From an uncultured Prevotellaceae bacterium (lineage in GTDB: Bacteria; Bacteroidota; Bacteroidia; Bacteroidales; Bacteroidaceae), in contig ONCZ01000012.1 in assembly GCA_900316445.1 (NCBI GenBank), positions 24,563 to 88,562 on the forward strand: DNA of 64,000 bases, read 5' to 3'. Each line of letters starts with the position of its first letter. Positions within the stretch are counted from its first letter, which is position 1. The notes beneath the pieces are model-generated. The model worked only from the letters and a program-made list of their open reading frames with translations. It was not told where the DNA came from and made no database searches. Position numbers and translations under genes: made by a program. Positions 8,007 to 17,496 of the stretch are shown here, piece after piece.

Positions 8007-9309
8007 CATCAAGAAGATTAAGGTGCATCGCACCACAGAGGCAACCGTCTTTGAAATCGTGTTTGTCCTGACGGCCCTCATCGTCTGGGGACTGATCATT
8101 TGGATGGTTCATCGTGCGCCAGACATCGTGCCCACCCATTTCGATGCTTCAGGGAAGCCGAATGCATACGGTTCGCCTACAGGAGTCACCATTCCCTGTG
8201 TACTCCTGACAATAGGAGCCGTCGTCTGTATGGTATGCGCCTATTTCCCACGACACATCAATATGCCCTTCGAAATCAGGAACATCCGTCAGGTGGAACA
8301 ATGCATCCGGCTACTTAGGGTGACAGGCATCACATTCCTGTTGATACCTCTGGCTTTGGCCTATACCATGCTAGGCATGAGTTCACCGTCTGCCATTCCC
8401 ATCTTGGCAACCGTCGGCCTCATCCTCGTGGAAACTGTCTTGTTACAACTCTCGATCGTCGTATCAGAGAAAGGAGCCGAGCTCCAGAGCATCAAGGATG
8501 CAAACGGTAAGGAATATCTGTGGCAGGGAGATCCGGCATTCTGGCCTCGCCGCTCACCCATTCTGTTCCCCATCGTCTGCAGCGTGAATAACGACACTTA
8601 TACTGTCGATGGAAAGGAATACCACTTGCCTCGTCACGGATTTGCCCGCGACACCGATTTCAAGCTCATCGCCCAAGGCGATCGCAAGATCACTTTCGCC
8701 CTCGAATCGTCAGCAGAGACAAAGCAGGTCTATCCCTACGACTTTACTCTCAGCGTCAGCTATGTCCTTGATAATAATAAAATAGGTGTCATCTGGCACG
8801 TCCATAATACTGACACCCAAGAGATCCATTTCCAGATAGGCGGCCATCCTGCTTTCAACATTCCAGGCATGAAGGCCGGCGAGAACCAGTATGGCCGTAT
8901 CCGTCTTGACAATGAGGAGCCGATGGATGCCCTCCACAGCTATGGAGACGGTTCGCACGAGATGGATGAAGTGCCATTCATCGAGGCAGAGAATGGCATA
9001 ATGGAGTTCACAGACAACACCTGGCGTAACGACTCCATCAAAATCCACAAATGCCAGTTACATCGCGCAGAACTATTAGGTGCTGGTGGCGATCCAGAGG
9101 TGATTGTCACCTTCCGCACTCCCGTCATCGCCTTCTGGAGTCCTTTCGGCAAGCAGGCACCTTTCGTCTGCATCGAGCCTTGGTACGGCATTGGCGATCC
9201 CCGCAGCTTCAAGGGTGAGTTCAAGGACAAGCCTCTGATGAACCACTTGCAGCCAGGAGCCTCGTTCATGTCGAGATATGATATCTGTATTAAAGGAGAG
9301 AAGGAGTAA
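7987..9309 (+). CDS. Fusion of DUF1648 membrane domain with aldose 1-epimerase-like domain
   Basis: 440 residues. Residues 1-150 are a DUF1648-type membrane module: hydrophobic segments at about 22-42, 66-86, 113-130 and 134-154 with the signature HRAPDIVPTHFDASGKPNAY at 42-61. From about residue 155 (QLSIVVSEKGAELQSIK) the rest is a LacX/YeaD-like aldose 1-epimerase domain with His217 (LPRHGFA), His287 (GGHPAFNIP) and Glu397 (CIEPWYG) in place of the family's catalytic residues. These families are normally separate, and epimerases of this type are normally soluble. The join lies near 8440-8455. A deletion that fused two adjacent genes in frame is the simplest explanation; the last membrane segment would put the epimerase on one side of the membrane. 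Confidence 0.8.
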   Translation: MEQNNFDIKKIKVHRTTEATVFEIVFVLTALIVWGLIIWMVHRAPDIVPTHFDASGKPNAYGSPTGVTIPCVLLTIGAVVCMVCAYFPRHINMPFEIRNIRQVEQCIRLLRVTGITFLLIPLALAYTMLGMSSPSAIPILATVGLILVETVLLQLSIVVSEKGAELQSIKDANGKEYLWQGDPAFWPRRSPILFPIVCSVNNDTYTVDGKEYHLPRHGFARDTDFKLIAQGDRKITFALESSAETKQVYPYDFTLSVSYVLDNNKIGVIWHVHNTDTQEIHFQIGGHPAFNIPGMKAGENQYGRIRLDNEEPMDALHSYGDGSHEMDEVPFIEAENGIMEFTDNTWRNDSIKIHKCQLHRAELLGAGGDPEVIVTFRTPVIAFWSPFGKQAPFVCIEPWYGIGDPRSFKGEFKDKPLMNHLQPGASFMSRYDICIKGEKE

Positions 9310-9324
9310 GGAGAGAAGGAGAAC

Positions 9325-9990
9325 ATGCACATCATCGTATCACAAGAGATTGAGTCGGTTTGCCCTGCGTTTGTGGGGGCTGCCGTCGAGGCACAAGTCG
9401 CCAATACGCCCTATTCAGAAGAACTTTGGGATGAGATTCATACGATGGAAGACCGTTTCCGTCAGGAGCTGACTACAGAGAGTCTGAAGGATCTGCCCAG
9501 CATCGCAGCTACCCGAAGGGTGTATAAAGCCTGCGGCAAGGACCCTTCGCGCTATCGTCCTGCCAGCGAACAACTTATCCGAAGGATGCTGCAAGGCAAG
9601 GAACTGTATCAGATCGACACCCTTGTAGACCTCATCAACCTCGCCTCCATCGCCTATGGCTACAGCATCGGAGGTTTCGATGCCGATAAGTTCGTGGGCG
9701 ATACGCTCACCTTGGGTGTGGGGCGTGAGGGGGAACCGTATGAAGGTATCGGACGAGGCATGCTCAACATCGCAGGACTACCCGTCTATCGTGATGCCGA
9801 GGGAGGTGTGGGCACACCTACCAGCGACCATGAACGGACGAAGATGACGATGGCGACCACTCACCTTGTGGTGCTCATCAATGGTTATGACGGCAATGAG
9901 CAGCGCGTCGCAGAGAATGCTCACTTCATCCAAGAACTGCTTCGAAAATATGCACAGAGTGACGGAGGCACCGTCACTCTGTACAGATAA
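9325..9990 (+). CDS. B3/B4 tRNA-binding domain protein
   Basis: 221 residues. The protein resembles the stand-alone B3/B4 domain related to the editing module of phenylalanyl-tRNA synthetase beta subunit: IAATRRVYKACGKDPSRYRP near 56-75 and DLINLASIAYGYSIGGFD near 93-110 are characteristic. Family members are thought to bind or deacylate tRNA, but this is not established for this subgroup. It follows the fusion gene by 15 bases, which contain a GGAGAGAAGGAG tract, and is likely the last gene of the SPFH operon. Confidence 0.8.
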   Translation: MHIIVSQEIESVCPAFVGAAVEAQVANTPYSEELWDEIHTMEDRFRQELTTESLKDLPSIAATRRVYKACGKDPSRYRPASEQLIRRMLQGKELYQIDTLVDLINLASIAYGYSIGGFDADKFVGDTLTLGVGREGEPYEGIGRGMLNIAGLPVYRDAEGGVGTPTSDHERTKMTMATTHLVVLINGYDGNEQRVAENAHFIQELLRKYAQSDGGTVTLYR

Positions 9991-10035
9991 TCTTAATAAT
10001 TCTTATTTTGTTGTCTGCATTTCAAATTATTTTTA

Positions 10036-10043
10036 TACCTTTG
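10036..10043 (+). promoter_or_regulatory. Promoter -7 box for the CotH-type gene
   Basis: TACCTTTG, 27 bases upstream of the ATG at 10071; TTTG/TTG candidates for -33 lie at 10007-10013, slightly farther than usual. The box rules out the in-frame TTG at 10008 as a start. Confidence 0.65.
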
Positions 10044-10070
10044 CACCCGAATTTTTACCGAACCATCAAA

Positions 10071-12497
10071 ATGAGACAACTAAGAAACAGTTTTTTGTGT
10101 ATCCTCGTCTTGCTGACGACAACCATTCTAACAACAAACGCTGACGCCCAAACCACGTCAAAACTGGTTATCAACGAACTGATGCAATCGAACATCGACT
10201 GCATCATGGATGACTTGCATGAATTCCCTGACTCGTGGGTAGAGCTCTATAACAACAGCGACGAGTCCATCAACTTGAAAGAGTATCAGATAGGTATCAA
10301 GGAAGGCAATGCGTGGCAACTGCCCAATAAGACCATTGATGCCAAGGGATTCATCGTTGTTTACTGCGATAAGGAAGAGTGGTCACTCCACACCGATTTC
10401 CGTCTGGAAACAGGCAAAGGCTGTGTAGTCTATCTGTTCAAGGGCAACGAGGTGGCAGACAGTCTGCCTGCTGCACTACCTAAGATGCCGGCTCCCAATA
10501 TCGCCTATGGCCGCAAGACTGACGGCGGCAACGAGTGGGGCTATCAACTGACGCCCACGCCTGGCACCACCAACTGTGGAGAAGTGTGCGACGAAAAGCA
10601 TATTCTTGGCGAACCCGTCTTCAGCGAGCCTGGCCATGTACTGACCTCATCCAAAAAGATCTCTCTCGCCCTCTCTCTGCCGAAAGATGCACCAGAGGGT
10701 ACGCAAATCTACTATACCACAGACGGTAAGGAGCCTACCAAGGACAGCAAACTCTACACAAAGGAAATCTCGATAAACGACAGCTATGCCATTCGCGCCA
10801 AGCTCTTCTGCGACGGATGGCTCTCGCCTCGCTCTACGGTACAGTCGTATATCTTCCTCGACCGCGACATGACCATTCCCGTGATATCCATCACCACCAA
10901 CGATGATTACCTGAATGGTTCAAAAGAAGGCATTTTCAAGAATAACAGCAAGGCTAACCAGAACAACTGGCGTCGCCCCATCAATTTCGAATTGTTCGAC
11001 GAACCCGATAAGGCAAGCGTACTCAATCAGATTTGCGAAACCCGTGTCATGGGTGGACAGTCGAGAGACTGGGCTCGCAAGTCGATGGCCATCTATGCCA
11101 ACAAGCGATTTGGCACCAAGCGCCTTGAATATGAGTTCTTCCCCGACCAGAAGCCCGGAATTACCAACTTCAAGAGTATCATGCTGCGCAATGCGGGGAA
11201 TGATATTGACGGCCTGTATATGCGCGACGCCATCATGCAGCGCGCTATGGCTGAGCACGCCGACCTCGACTGGCAGGCTTGGCGGCCGGCAGTCGTCTAT
11301 ATCAACGGCGAATACCACTGCATGCTGAATATCCGTGAGCGTAGCAATGACGACAACATCTTCACCAACTACAACGAGCTTGAGGATATCGACATGATCG
11401 AGATTGCCCAAGAGGACAGTAAGATGGTGGGCGAGGTAAAGGCCGGTGACGAAGAAAACTACAATGATTTCGTGAAGTTCTATACGGAGACTGGCCACAC
11501 ACTGGCAGAATACGCTAAATGGATGGACTGGAAGGAGTATATCAACCTGATGGCCATGAACCTTTATTTCAACAATCAGGACTTCCCTGGCAACAACATC
11601 GTCATGTGGCGTCCAAGGACTGAGGACGGCAAGTGGCGCTGGATCTCCAAGGACACCGATTTCGGACTGGGGCTCTACGGAAAAGAAGTGGAGTTCAACA
11701 CCATCAAGTGGCTCTACGACTTCAACCACACTTACGACAGAGACAGGAAATGGGCTAACACAAAAGAGGCGACCTTGCTTTTCCGTAACCTGATGGAGGA
11801 TCCGGATTTCAATCGCGAGTTTATCGACCGCAGCCTTGTCTATATGGGTGACTTCCTCAACGAAAAGGGAGTGCGGGCCATCTGGGATCCGATGTACGAA
11901 CTTGTCAAAGACGAACTGCTTATACATAGAGACGAGCTGAACCCGCCCAGTCCTTGGGGATGGTGGGGAGGCAACAACAAAGACAACATCGAAAACGAGG
12001 TTAAAAATGTCCGTAACTGGCTGAGCAAGCGCACAGACTATTACCGCAAGAGCCTCTGCGACTACTATCAGGTGGGCACACTGGCACCTATGACAGTCAA
12101 CAAAGACATGGAGGAGGCTGCCGAAGGTCACTTCCTCTTCAATGGCGTCGAACTCTCCAAGGGTACCTTTGACGGCAAATTCATTGTCGGGCGCAAGATC
12201 ACCCTTGAGCCAGGCGAAGCGTCTACCCTCCATGTAACAGGATGGGAAGTTACGGCAAACGGGACTTCGGATTATTACCAGGGGAACAGACTTGAAATTG
12301 ACATGCCTCAATGCAAGAAGCTTGTCGTCACTGCTCTCTTCGACGCTACCGGCATCGGCATCATCCCGGCAAACGGCACTAAGCCTCAGGACGTCTACGA
12401 TCTCAACGGCCGCAAGGTTCGATCAGGCAGCACATCGACTGAAGGTCTGCCACGAGGTATCTATATCGTCGGAGGAAAGAAAGTGGTAGTCAAGTAA
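10071..12497 (+). CDS. Secreted CotH-family protein with lamin-tail domain
   Basis: 808 residues from ATG 10071, beginning with a signal peptide (MRQLRNSFLCILVLLTTTI). An N-terminal lamin-tail-like domain follows (KLVINELMQSNID ... DSWVELYNNSDE), then a chitobiase/FN3-like segment (YYTTDGKEPTKDSKLY), then a CotH kinase domain (VMGGQSRDWARKSMAIYANK; NIRERSNDDNIF; WISKDTDFGLGLYG). The end, YDLNGRKVRSGSTS... followed by GIYIVGGKKVVVK, is the short C-terminal domain common on Prevotella surface proteins, possibly a secretion signal. CotH in spore coats is an atypical protein kinase; what the secreted versions phosphorylate, if anything, is unknown. It stands alone between its promoter and a terminator. 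Confidence 0.85.
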   Translation: MRQLRNSFLCILVLLTTTILTTNADAQTTSKLVINELMQSNIDCIMDDLHEFPDSWVELYNNSDESINLKEYQIGIKEGNAWQLPNKTIDAKGFIVVYCDKEEWSLHTDFRLETGKGCVVYLFKGNEVADSLPAALPKMPAPNIAYGRKTDGGNEWGYQLTPTPGTTNCGEVCDEKHILGEPVFSEPGHVLTSSKKISLALSLPKDAPEGTQIYYTTDGKEPTKDSKLYTKEISINDSYAIRAKLFCDGWLSPRSTVQSYIFLDRDMTIPVISITTNDDYLNGSKEGIFKNNSKANQNNWRRPINFELFDEPDKASVLNQICETRVMGGQSRDWARKSMAIYANKRFGTKRLEYEFFPDQKPGITNFKSIMLRNAGNDIDGLYMRDAIMQRAMAEHADLDWQAWRPAVVYINGEYHCMLNIRERSNDDNIFTNYNELEDIDMIEIAQEDSKMVGEVKAGDEENYNDFVKFYTETGHTLAEYAKWMDWKEYINLMAMNLYFNNQDFPGNNIVMWRPRTEDGKWRWISKDTDFGLGLYGKEVEFNTIKWLYDFNHTYDRDRKWANTKEATLLFRNLMEDPDFNREFIDRSLVYMGDFLNEKGVRAIWDPMYELVKDELLIHRDELNPPSPWGWWGGNNKDNIENEVKNVRNWLSKRTDYYRKSLCDYYQVGTLAPMTVNKDMEEAAEGHFLFNGVELSKGTFDGKFIVGRKITLEPGEASTLHVTGWEVTANGTSDYYQGNRLEIDMPQCKKLVVTALFDATGIGIIPANGTKPQDVYDLNGRKVRSGSTSTEGLPRGIYIVGGKKVVVK

Positions 12498-12537
12498 ATA
12501 TCGCGAGGCCAGTTAATAGGCCTCGCGATATTTGTTT
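12497..12537. terminator. Bidirectional terminator between the CotH-type gene and rsgA
   Basis: A perfect 14-bp stem (AATATCGCGAGGCC, 12497-12510, with its complement at 12519-12532) and an 8-nt loop, followed by a T-rich stretch on the plus strand; A-rich on the other side. It begins at the stop codon of one gene and contains the stop of the convergent one. Confidence 0.85.
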
Positions 12538-13430
12538 TCGTCCTTATCGTTAAGCATCGACAGATAGCTCTGATATCGGCTTTGGGCGATGTAGTGATTC
12601 TCCAAAGCCTGAAGAACGGCGCAGCCAGGCTCATGGGTGTGGGTACAATTGGAAAAGCGGCAGTCTTTGGAGAAACGGAAGATTTCCTTAAAATATGAAG
12701 TGAGTTCTTCCGGCTCCATATCGAACGTGCCGAAGCCTTTGATGCCTGGGGTATCGATCAGCCATCCCTCACCCAAGGGGATCATCTCTGAGAATGTGGT
12801 AGTGTGCTGTCCCATCTGATGGGCATCAGAGATCTCCGCCGTACGCAGGTTGACGCCTGGAACAAGGCGATTGATAATAGTGGACTTCCCCACCCCGCTA
12901 TTGCCGCTTAATAGCGTTATCTTCCCTTGCAGCATAGGCAAAAGCGCATCGATGCCATCACCCGTCTCTGCAGAGATAGCACGACACTCATAGCCGACCG
13001 TCTCATAGAGATGAATCAACATCTGCTGATAGTGTTTCTCGTCGTCGTCAAGCAAATCTGACTTATTGAATATCAGCACCACTGGTACTCTGTAAGCCTC
13101 AGCCGAAGCAAGAAAGCGATCAATGAATGTGGTGTTCGTCTGAGGACGGTTGACTGTAACGACAAGCAACGCCTGATCAACGTTGGCGGCAATGATATGA
13201 CTCTGTTTAGAAAGGTTGATGCTCTTCCGGATGATATAGTTGCGACGATCCTCAATCTCTGTGATGAAGTTCCCTTCAGAGACACAGACACGATCGCCTA
13301 CAGCCACAGGATTCGTGCTCCGTATGCCTCGCAGACGGAAATTCCCCTTCACCTTACACTCAAGCAACTGGCCATCGTCTGTCTGGACGGTGTACCAGCT
13401 GCCCGTATTCCTAATGACAAGTCCTTTCAT
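12513..13430 (-). CDS. rsgA: Ribosome small-subunit GTPase RsgA
   Basis: 305 residues. An N-terminal OB-fold ([20 protein letters not shown]) is followed by a circularly permuted GTPase: NKSD (about 122-125) comes before the P-loop GNSGVGKS (about 174-181) and DTPG. The C-terminal zinc-binding part has [14 protein letters not shown]. RsgA helps the late maturation of the 30S subunit. It lies 38 bases after frr, a second ribosome-related gene, in the same direction. Confidence 0.96.
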   Translation of the reverse strand: MKGLVIRNTGSWYTVQTDDGQLLECKVKGNFRLRGIRSTNPVAVGDRVCVSEGNFITEIEDRRNYIIRKSINLSKQSHIIAANVDQALLVVTVNRPQTNTTFIDRFLASAEAYRVPVVLIFNKSDLLDDDEKHYQQMLIHLYETVGYECRAISAETGDGIDALLPMLQGKITLLSGNSGVGKSTIINRLVPGVNLRTAEISDAHQMGQHTTTFSEMIPLGEGWLIDTPGIKGFGTFDMEPEELTSYFKEIFRFSKDCRFSNCTHTHEPGCAVLQALENHYIAQSRYQSYLSMLNDKDENKYREAY

Positions 13431-13468
13431 AATAAGATGTTCCCGCCTGGCGGCAGGAACAACAATGT

Positions 13469-14029
13469 TTACACGGTCATAATCTCCTTGTTCTTTGCAG
13501 CCAGGAGATCGTCGATCTTCTTGATGTACTTGTCATGAATCTTCTGGAGTTCCAACTCGGCATCCTTCTCATTGTCCTCAGAGAGTCCGTCCTTGATGGC
13601 CTTCTTCAGCTTGTCCTTGATGTCGCCACGCACGTTGCGCACCTCCACCTTAGCTTTCTCTGCGATCTTGGCACATTGCTTGGTCAGATCACGACGGCGC
13701 TCCTCAGTAGGAATAGGGATGTTCAGGCGGATCACCTCACCATTGTTCTCTGGGGTGATGCCCACGTCTGAATCCATAATAGCCTTCTCAATGTTACGGA
13801 TCTCCTTACGGTCCCAAGGCTTGATAGCGATGGTACGAGGATCAGGAACACTCACGTTTGCCACTTGGTTCAAAGGCACTTTCGAGCCATAAGACTCCAC
13901 TCGCACGCCATCAAGGATAGCCACGTTAGCACGACCAGCACGGATGCGGTTCAGTTCATCTTCGAGGAACATGGCAGCCATCTCCATACGCTCCTCACTT
14001 TTCTTCAAAGTTTCTTTAACGTCAATCAT
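13469..14029 (-). CDS. frr: Ribosome recycling factor
   Basis: 186 residues, the usual length. The protein shows the conserved [19 protein letters not shown] region and the C-terminal [20 protein letters not shown] helix. With EF-G it splits post-termination ribosomes. First gene of the frr-rsgA unit; the -7 box at 14057-14064 lies 28 bases upstream of the ATG. Confidence 0.97.
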   Translation of the reverse strand: MIDVKETLKKSEERMEMAAMFLEDELNRIRAGRANVAILDGVRVESYGSKVPLNQVANVSVPDPRTIAIKPWDRKEIRNIEKAIMDSDVGITPENNGEVIRLNIPIPTEERRRDLTKQCAKIAEKAKVEVRNVRGDIKDKLKKAIKDGLSEDNEKDAELELQKIHDKYIKKIDDLLAAKNKEIMTV

Positions 14030-14056
14030 ATACTTTAAGTTTTAGCTTTCTGTTGA

Positions 14057-14064
14057 CAAAAGTA
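14057..14064 (-). promoter_or_regulatory. Promoter -7 box for frr-rsgA
   Basis: TACTTTTG on the minus strand, 28 bases before the frr ATG; fits TAnnTTTG. Confidence 0.55.
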
Positions 14065-14118
14065 CGTATTTTCCTTGAAACTGCCAAACTTTTTGTCCAT
14101 TTTTTCACTTTTCGCCCC

Positions 14119-14137
14119 TATATATAAATAAGGTGTA
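14119..14137 (+). repeat. Dispersed 19-mer, copy 1
   Basis: TATATATAAATAAGGTGTA, followed by GGGG, in the divergent frr/cysK interval. The exact reverse complement is at 42293-42311, also next to GGGG/CCCC. It may be part of a dispersed intergenic repeat. Confidence 0.5.
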
Positions 14138-14155
14138 GGGGTAAAATGGGGCAGA

Positions 14156-14173
14156 ATACCATATTTGTGGTAT
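14156..14173. promoter_or_regulatory. Possible operator upstream of cysK
   Basis: Inverted repeat ATACCA-N6-TGGTAT, 46 bases before the -7 box of cysK, followed at about 14184-14195 by a second short inverted repeat (CCCAC-GT-GTGGG). The position suits a regulator of cysteine synthesis, but no regulator is known to me for this site. Confidence 0.35.
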
Positions 14174-14218
14174 GCGGAATAGCCCACGTGTGGGATTTCG
14201 TAACCCCGGAAATCGCCG

Positions 14219-14226
14219 TACCTTTG
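14219..14226 (+). promoter_or_regulatory. Promoter -7 box for cysK
   Basis: TACCTTTG 42 bases upstream of the cysK ATG at 14269; it excludes the in-frame start at 14146, which lies upstream of the promoter. Confidence 0.7.
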
Positions 14227-14268
14227 CACCCAGAAACATTAAACAACAAACATTTAAACAGAAAGATT

Positions 14269-15216
14269 ATGGCAAAGATTGCAAAACAGCTGACCGAGCT
14301 TATCGGTAACACTCCTCTGCTGGAACTCACCAAGTTCTCAGAGGCCAAGGGACTTGAGACTCCGATTATCGCCAAGGTGGAATTCTTCAATCCTGGCGGC
14401 AGTGTAAAAGACCGCATCGCTTTGGCGATGATAGAAGACGCAGAACAGAAAGGACTGCTGAAGCCCGGTGCCACCATCATCGAGCCGACGAGTGGAAACA
14501 CAGGTGTAGGACTGGCACTCGTCAGTGCTGTCAAGGGCTACAAGCTCATCCTGACGATGCCTGAGACGATGAGTGTCGAGCGTCGTAACCTGGTGAAGGC
14601 TTATGGAGCTGAGGTTAGACTGACGAGCGGAAAAGATGGAATGCCTGGTGCCATCAAGGCTGCAGAGCAACTGCGCGACAGCATTCCCGGCAGCATCATC
14701 CTGCAACAGTTTGAGAATCCTGCCAACCCCGCCAAGCACTATGCCACTACAGGCCCTGAGCTCTGGCAGCAGACAGATGGCGAGATTGACATCTTCGTAG
14801 CAGGCGTAGGCACTGGCGGTACTGTCTCTGGTGTGGCCAAGTACCTGAAGGAGAAGAATCCGAATGTGAAGATCATCGCCGTAGAGCCCAAGTCATCACC
14901 CGTTCTCAACGGCGGTCCGAGTGGCCCCCATAAGATTCAGGGCATAGGCGCTGGCTTCGTTCCCAAGACTTACGATGGCAAACTCATCGACGAAGTACTT
15001 GATATCGAGAACGATGACGCTATCCGCACTGGTCGTGAACTGGCCCAGAAGGAAGGACTGTTGGTGGGCATCTCGTCTGGAGCAGCTGCCTTTGGTGCCT
15101 CAGTGATTGCCAAGCGTCCGGATAATAAGGGAAAGAAGATCGTAGCCCTGTTGCCTGATACTGGCGAACGCTACCTCTCAACGGTACTCTACGCTTTCGA
15201 CGAATACCCGCTTTAA
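14269..15216 (+). CDS. cysK: Cysteine synthase A
   Basis: 315 residues from ATG 14269. The enzyme joins O-acetylserine and sulfide to give cysteine. The PLP lysine is Lys47 in NPGGSVKDR; the substrate loop is [11 protein letters not shown] (about 77-87), and the glycine loop [10 protein letters not shown] lies near 184-193. Length and motifs are those of CysK rather than CysM. It is transcribed alone between its own promoter and a strong terminator. Confidence 0.96.
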   Translation: MAKIAKQLTELIGNTPLLELTKFSEAKGLETPIIAKVEFFNPGGSVKDRIALAMIEDAEQKGLLKPGATIIEPTSGNTGVGLALVSAVKGYKLILTMPETMSVERRNLVKAYGAEVRLTSGKDGMPGAIKAAEQLRDSIPGSIILQQFENPANPAKHYATTGPELWQQTDGEIDIFVAGVGTGGTVSGVAKYLKEKNPNVKIIAVEPKSSPVLNGGPSGPHKIQGIGAGFVPKTYDGKLIDEVLDIENDDAIRTGRELAQKEGLLVGISSGAAAFGASVIAKRPDNKGKKIVALLPDTGERYLSTVLYAFDEYPL

Positions 15217-15240
15217 AGCACGATTTTCTCCCGATTAAGG

Positions 15241-15280
15241 CGCAAATCATCCTAAAAACAGGGTGGTTTGCGTTTTTTTT
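15241..15280 (+). terminator. Terminator of cysK
   Basis: CGCAAATCATCC pairs imperfectly with GGTGGTTTGCG and is followed by eight T (15273-15280). Confidence 0.8.
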
Positions 15281-15290
15281 GTACTTTTAT

Positions 15291-15321
15291 TTTGTTATTT
15301 AACTAAAATTCCCTATCTTTG
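15291..15321 (+). promoter_or_regulatory. Promoter of the sensor-kinase operon
   Basis: TTTG at 15291-15294, a 19-nt spacer and TATCTTTG at 15314-15321, 25 bases before the first kinase ATG. No further promoter of this quality is visible between the four kinase genes. Confidence 0.8.
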
Positions 15322-15345
15322 CCAACTGTAACTACCTGAAACCTG

Positions 15346-17481
15346 ATGAGCAGTAGTAACAGACAAAGACTTCTGGCCGTCGCGACGCTCCTAACCATCA
15401 GCCTCACGGTGTTTGCCCAGAAAGAGAATATGGAGACGATTGCTGACACGCACCATCTCTCGGCTTATTTCGTGGCCGCACTGATGATCAGCGTGTTTGT
15501 GATGATCTTCTCCAATCGTTTGTTCTATTTCCGCCAACGGGAAGTGAGTGCTCAGGCACAGCAACTAAACACACAATTAGGTCTGGTACTCACCTCGAAC
15601 AAGACACAGGTATGGACCTACGATGTCACCAAACATCTCTACACCTTATTGTCGATCAAGGGAGAAGAAGAGAAGACCTATGTGCCCATCGACTTCTCGC
15701 AGTTCTTCGACAGCAACGAGTTCACCCAATTGCACAAGGCTGTCACCACTCTGGCCGACAGCAATAAGAATCCCGAGCCCATCGTGATCAGAGGCAGCAA
15801 GCCTGAAGACGGATCCGCCCCCCGCATCTACAAGGTCAACCTGACTATCTTGCAGCGCGACAAGAAAGGCAAGGCTAAAATCCTGTTAGGCTCCCAGCGT
15901 GACATCACGGACAACAGAATGAGGAAGGAGAAAGCCCGCAACCTGGCCCTGCGCTATCACACCGTTTTCAATTCATCGCTGGTCGATATGATCTATTACG
16001 GTGCGGACGGTTACATGACAGACATCAACGACAAGGCCTGCGAGACCTTTGGCGTCGACAGCCGTGAAGCCTTGATGAAGCGAAAGGTGAAGATTACCGA
16101 CATCCCATCATACAGGGATCTCGACTTCGACCATATAGAAAACCTGCAGATGTCGTCGATCACCGATATCGACCACACGAAACGTGAAGACGAACGGATA
16201 CCGGAAGTGACCATCAAAGGCAAGTTCTACTATGAGTGTGCCGTGTCTGTCATCCGCGACAATGACAGGAAACTGCTTGGCATCATTGCCGCCGGGCGTG
16301 ACATCACGGATATGGTCGATTCGCATCACCGTCAGCAACAGGACGCCCTGCTGCTCGAAAAACGCACCAAGGACATCCAGAATTATATCAACAACATCAA
16401 CTACTCACTGAAAGTGAGCGGTGTGCGACTTGTCAACTACCACCCTGACAATCACGAACTGAAGATCTTCAGCGACCTGAATCAGGTGCAATACAGTCTC
16501 TCGCAAATCCGCTGTGCCTCACTGCTGGCACCATCAGACCAGCGAAAGGCCCGTGGACTGTTGCTCCGTATGGACCATCGCACTCCAGGCAATTTCATGG
16601 CAACCGTACAGACCCGTTTCCACGACGAGCAGGGCCGCACCATCTTCCTCACATTCAGTATGGTGCCTGTAGAGGGCAAAGACGGCCGCATCAGCCATTA
16701 CTTCGGCATGCTGCGCAATGACACGGAGATGGTTTACACGGAGCGCCAGCTGATCAAGGAGACGAAGAAGGCCCAAGAGACGGAAGAGCTGAAGAACACC
16801 TTCCTGTTGAACATGAGCTATGAGATCCGTACACCCCTGAATGCCGTCATCGGATTTGCGAATCTCTTCAACGAACCTCACGACACGGAGGACGAACCCG
16901 TGTTCTCCGAAGAGATCAAGCGCAACACCAACGAACTGCTGGCCCTCGTCAACGATATCCTCTACATCTCCCGCCTGGATGCGAAGATGGTGGAATTCAA
17001 TTATCAGGAGACAGACTTTGCTACACTCTTCGAAGGCTACTGCTACATGGGGTTGAGTGCGCTGAATCCGGACGTGAAGATCCAGGTGGAGAATCCCTAC
17101 AACCGCCTGATGGTGAAGATTGACGAACAGAACATGGGCGAGGTGATCCAGAAGTTATGCGTCAACGCCGCCCGTGCCACAAAGACAGGCACCATCCGCA
17201 CCAAATACGACTACCGCCACGGTGAATTGAACATCACCATCGAAGATACCAGCAAAGGCATGAGTGCAAAAGAACTGCCGCACGTGTTCGACCGTTTCGT
17301 CAGAGACGAAAACAACCAGCGTGAAGGCACGGGACTTGACATGGCCATCATCAAAGAGCTGGTCGAGCAGATGGGTGGTACAATAGAGGTCCAGTCGGAG
17401 GAAGGCAAGGGCACAGCTGTCTACGTCATCGTCCCCTGCGAGATGACCGCTATGGAGAAAAAGACAGAGATGATCGTATAA
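15346..17481 (+). CDS. Sensor kinase 1: PAS-type histidine kinase lacking the phosphoacceptor histidine
   Basis: 711 residues: signal-like N-terminus (1-24), one membrane segment (about 40-61), three PAS-like regions (about 75-190, 200-330, 345-470), a HisKA-like helix pair (about 475-550) and an ATPase domain (about 590-700). The H-box reads NMSYEIRTPLNAV; Tyr492 (codon TAT, 16819-16821) takes the place of the phosphoacceptor histidine. The N-box asparagine is kept (VNAARAT), but G1 is DTSKGM instead of DTGxGI and G2 is GTGLDMAI instead of GTGLGLAI. Autophosphorylation in the usual way is therefore unlikely. Kinase 2 starts 15 bases later. It is most like kinase 3 in the middle PAS region and in the missing histidine. 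Confidence 0.9.
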   Translation: MSSSNRQRLLAVATLLTISLTVFAQKENMETIADTHHLSAYFVAALMISVFVMIFSNRLFYFRQREVSAQAQQLNTQLGLVLTSNKTQVWTYDVTKHLYTLLSIKGEEEKTYVPIDFSQFFDSNEFTQLHKAVTTLADSNKNPEPIVIRGSKPEDGSAPRIYKVNLTILQRDKKGKAKILLGSQRDITDNRMRKEKARNLALRYHTVFNSSLVDMIYYGADGYMTDINDKACETFGVDSREALMKRKVKITDIPSYRDLDFDHIENLQMSSITDIDHTKREDERIPEVTIKGKFYYECAVSVIRDNDRKLLGIIAAGRDITDMVDSHHRQQQDALLLEKRTKDIQNYINNINYSLKVSGVRLVNYHPDNHELKIFSDLNQVQYSLSQIRCASLLAPSDQRKARGLLLRMDHRTPGNFMATVQTRFHDEQGRTIFLTFSMVPVEGKDGRISHYFGMLRNDTEMVYTERQLIKETKKAQETEELKNTFLLNMSYEIRTPLNAVIGFANLFNEPHDTEDEPVFSEEIKRNTNELLALVNDILYISRLDAKMVEFNYQETDFATLFEGYCYMGLSALNPDVKIQVENPYNRLMVKIDEQNMGEVIQKLCVNAARATKTGTIRTKYDYRHGELNITIEDTSKGMSAKELPHVFDRFVRDENNQREGTGLDMAIIKELVEQMGGTIEVQSEEGKGTAVYVIVPCEMTAMEKKTEMIV

Positions 17482-17496
17482 CCAGGCTACACGAAC

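Noticed and set aside
10920-12311. 463-codon frame opposite the CotH-type gene
   Set aside because: Antisense shadow; no family pattern, while the plus frame has clear domains and a promoter.
15346-17481. Kinase 1 His-to-Tyr change as a sequencing error
   Set aside because: CAT/CAC to TAT could be one base change, but the ATPase motifs G1 and G2 are also altered and kinase 3 has an independent Phe at the same place, so the loss looks real.
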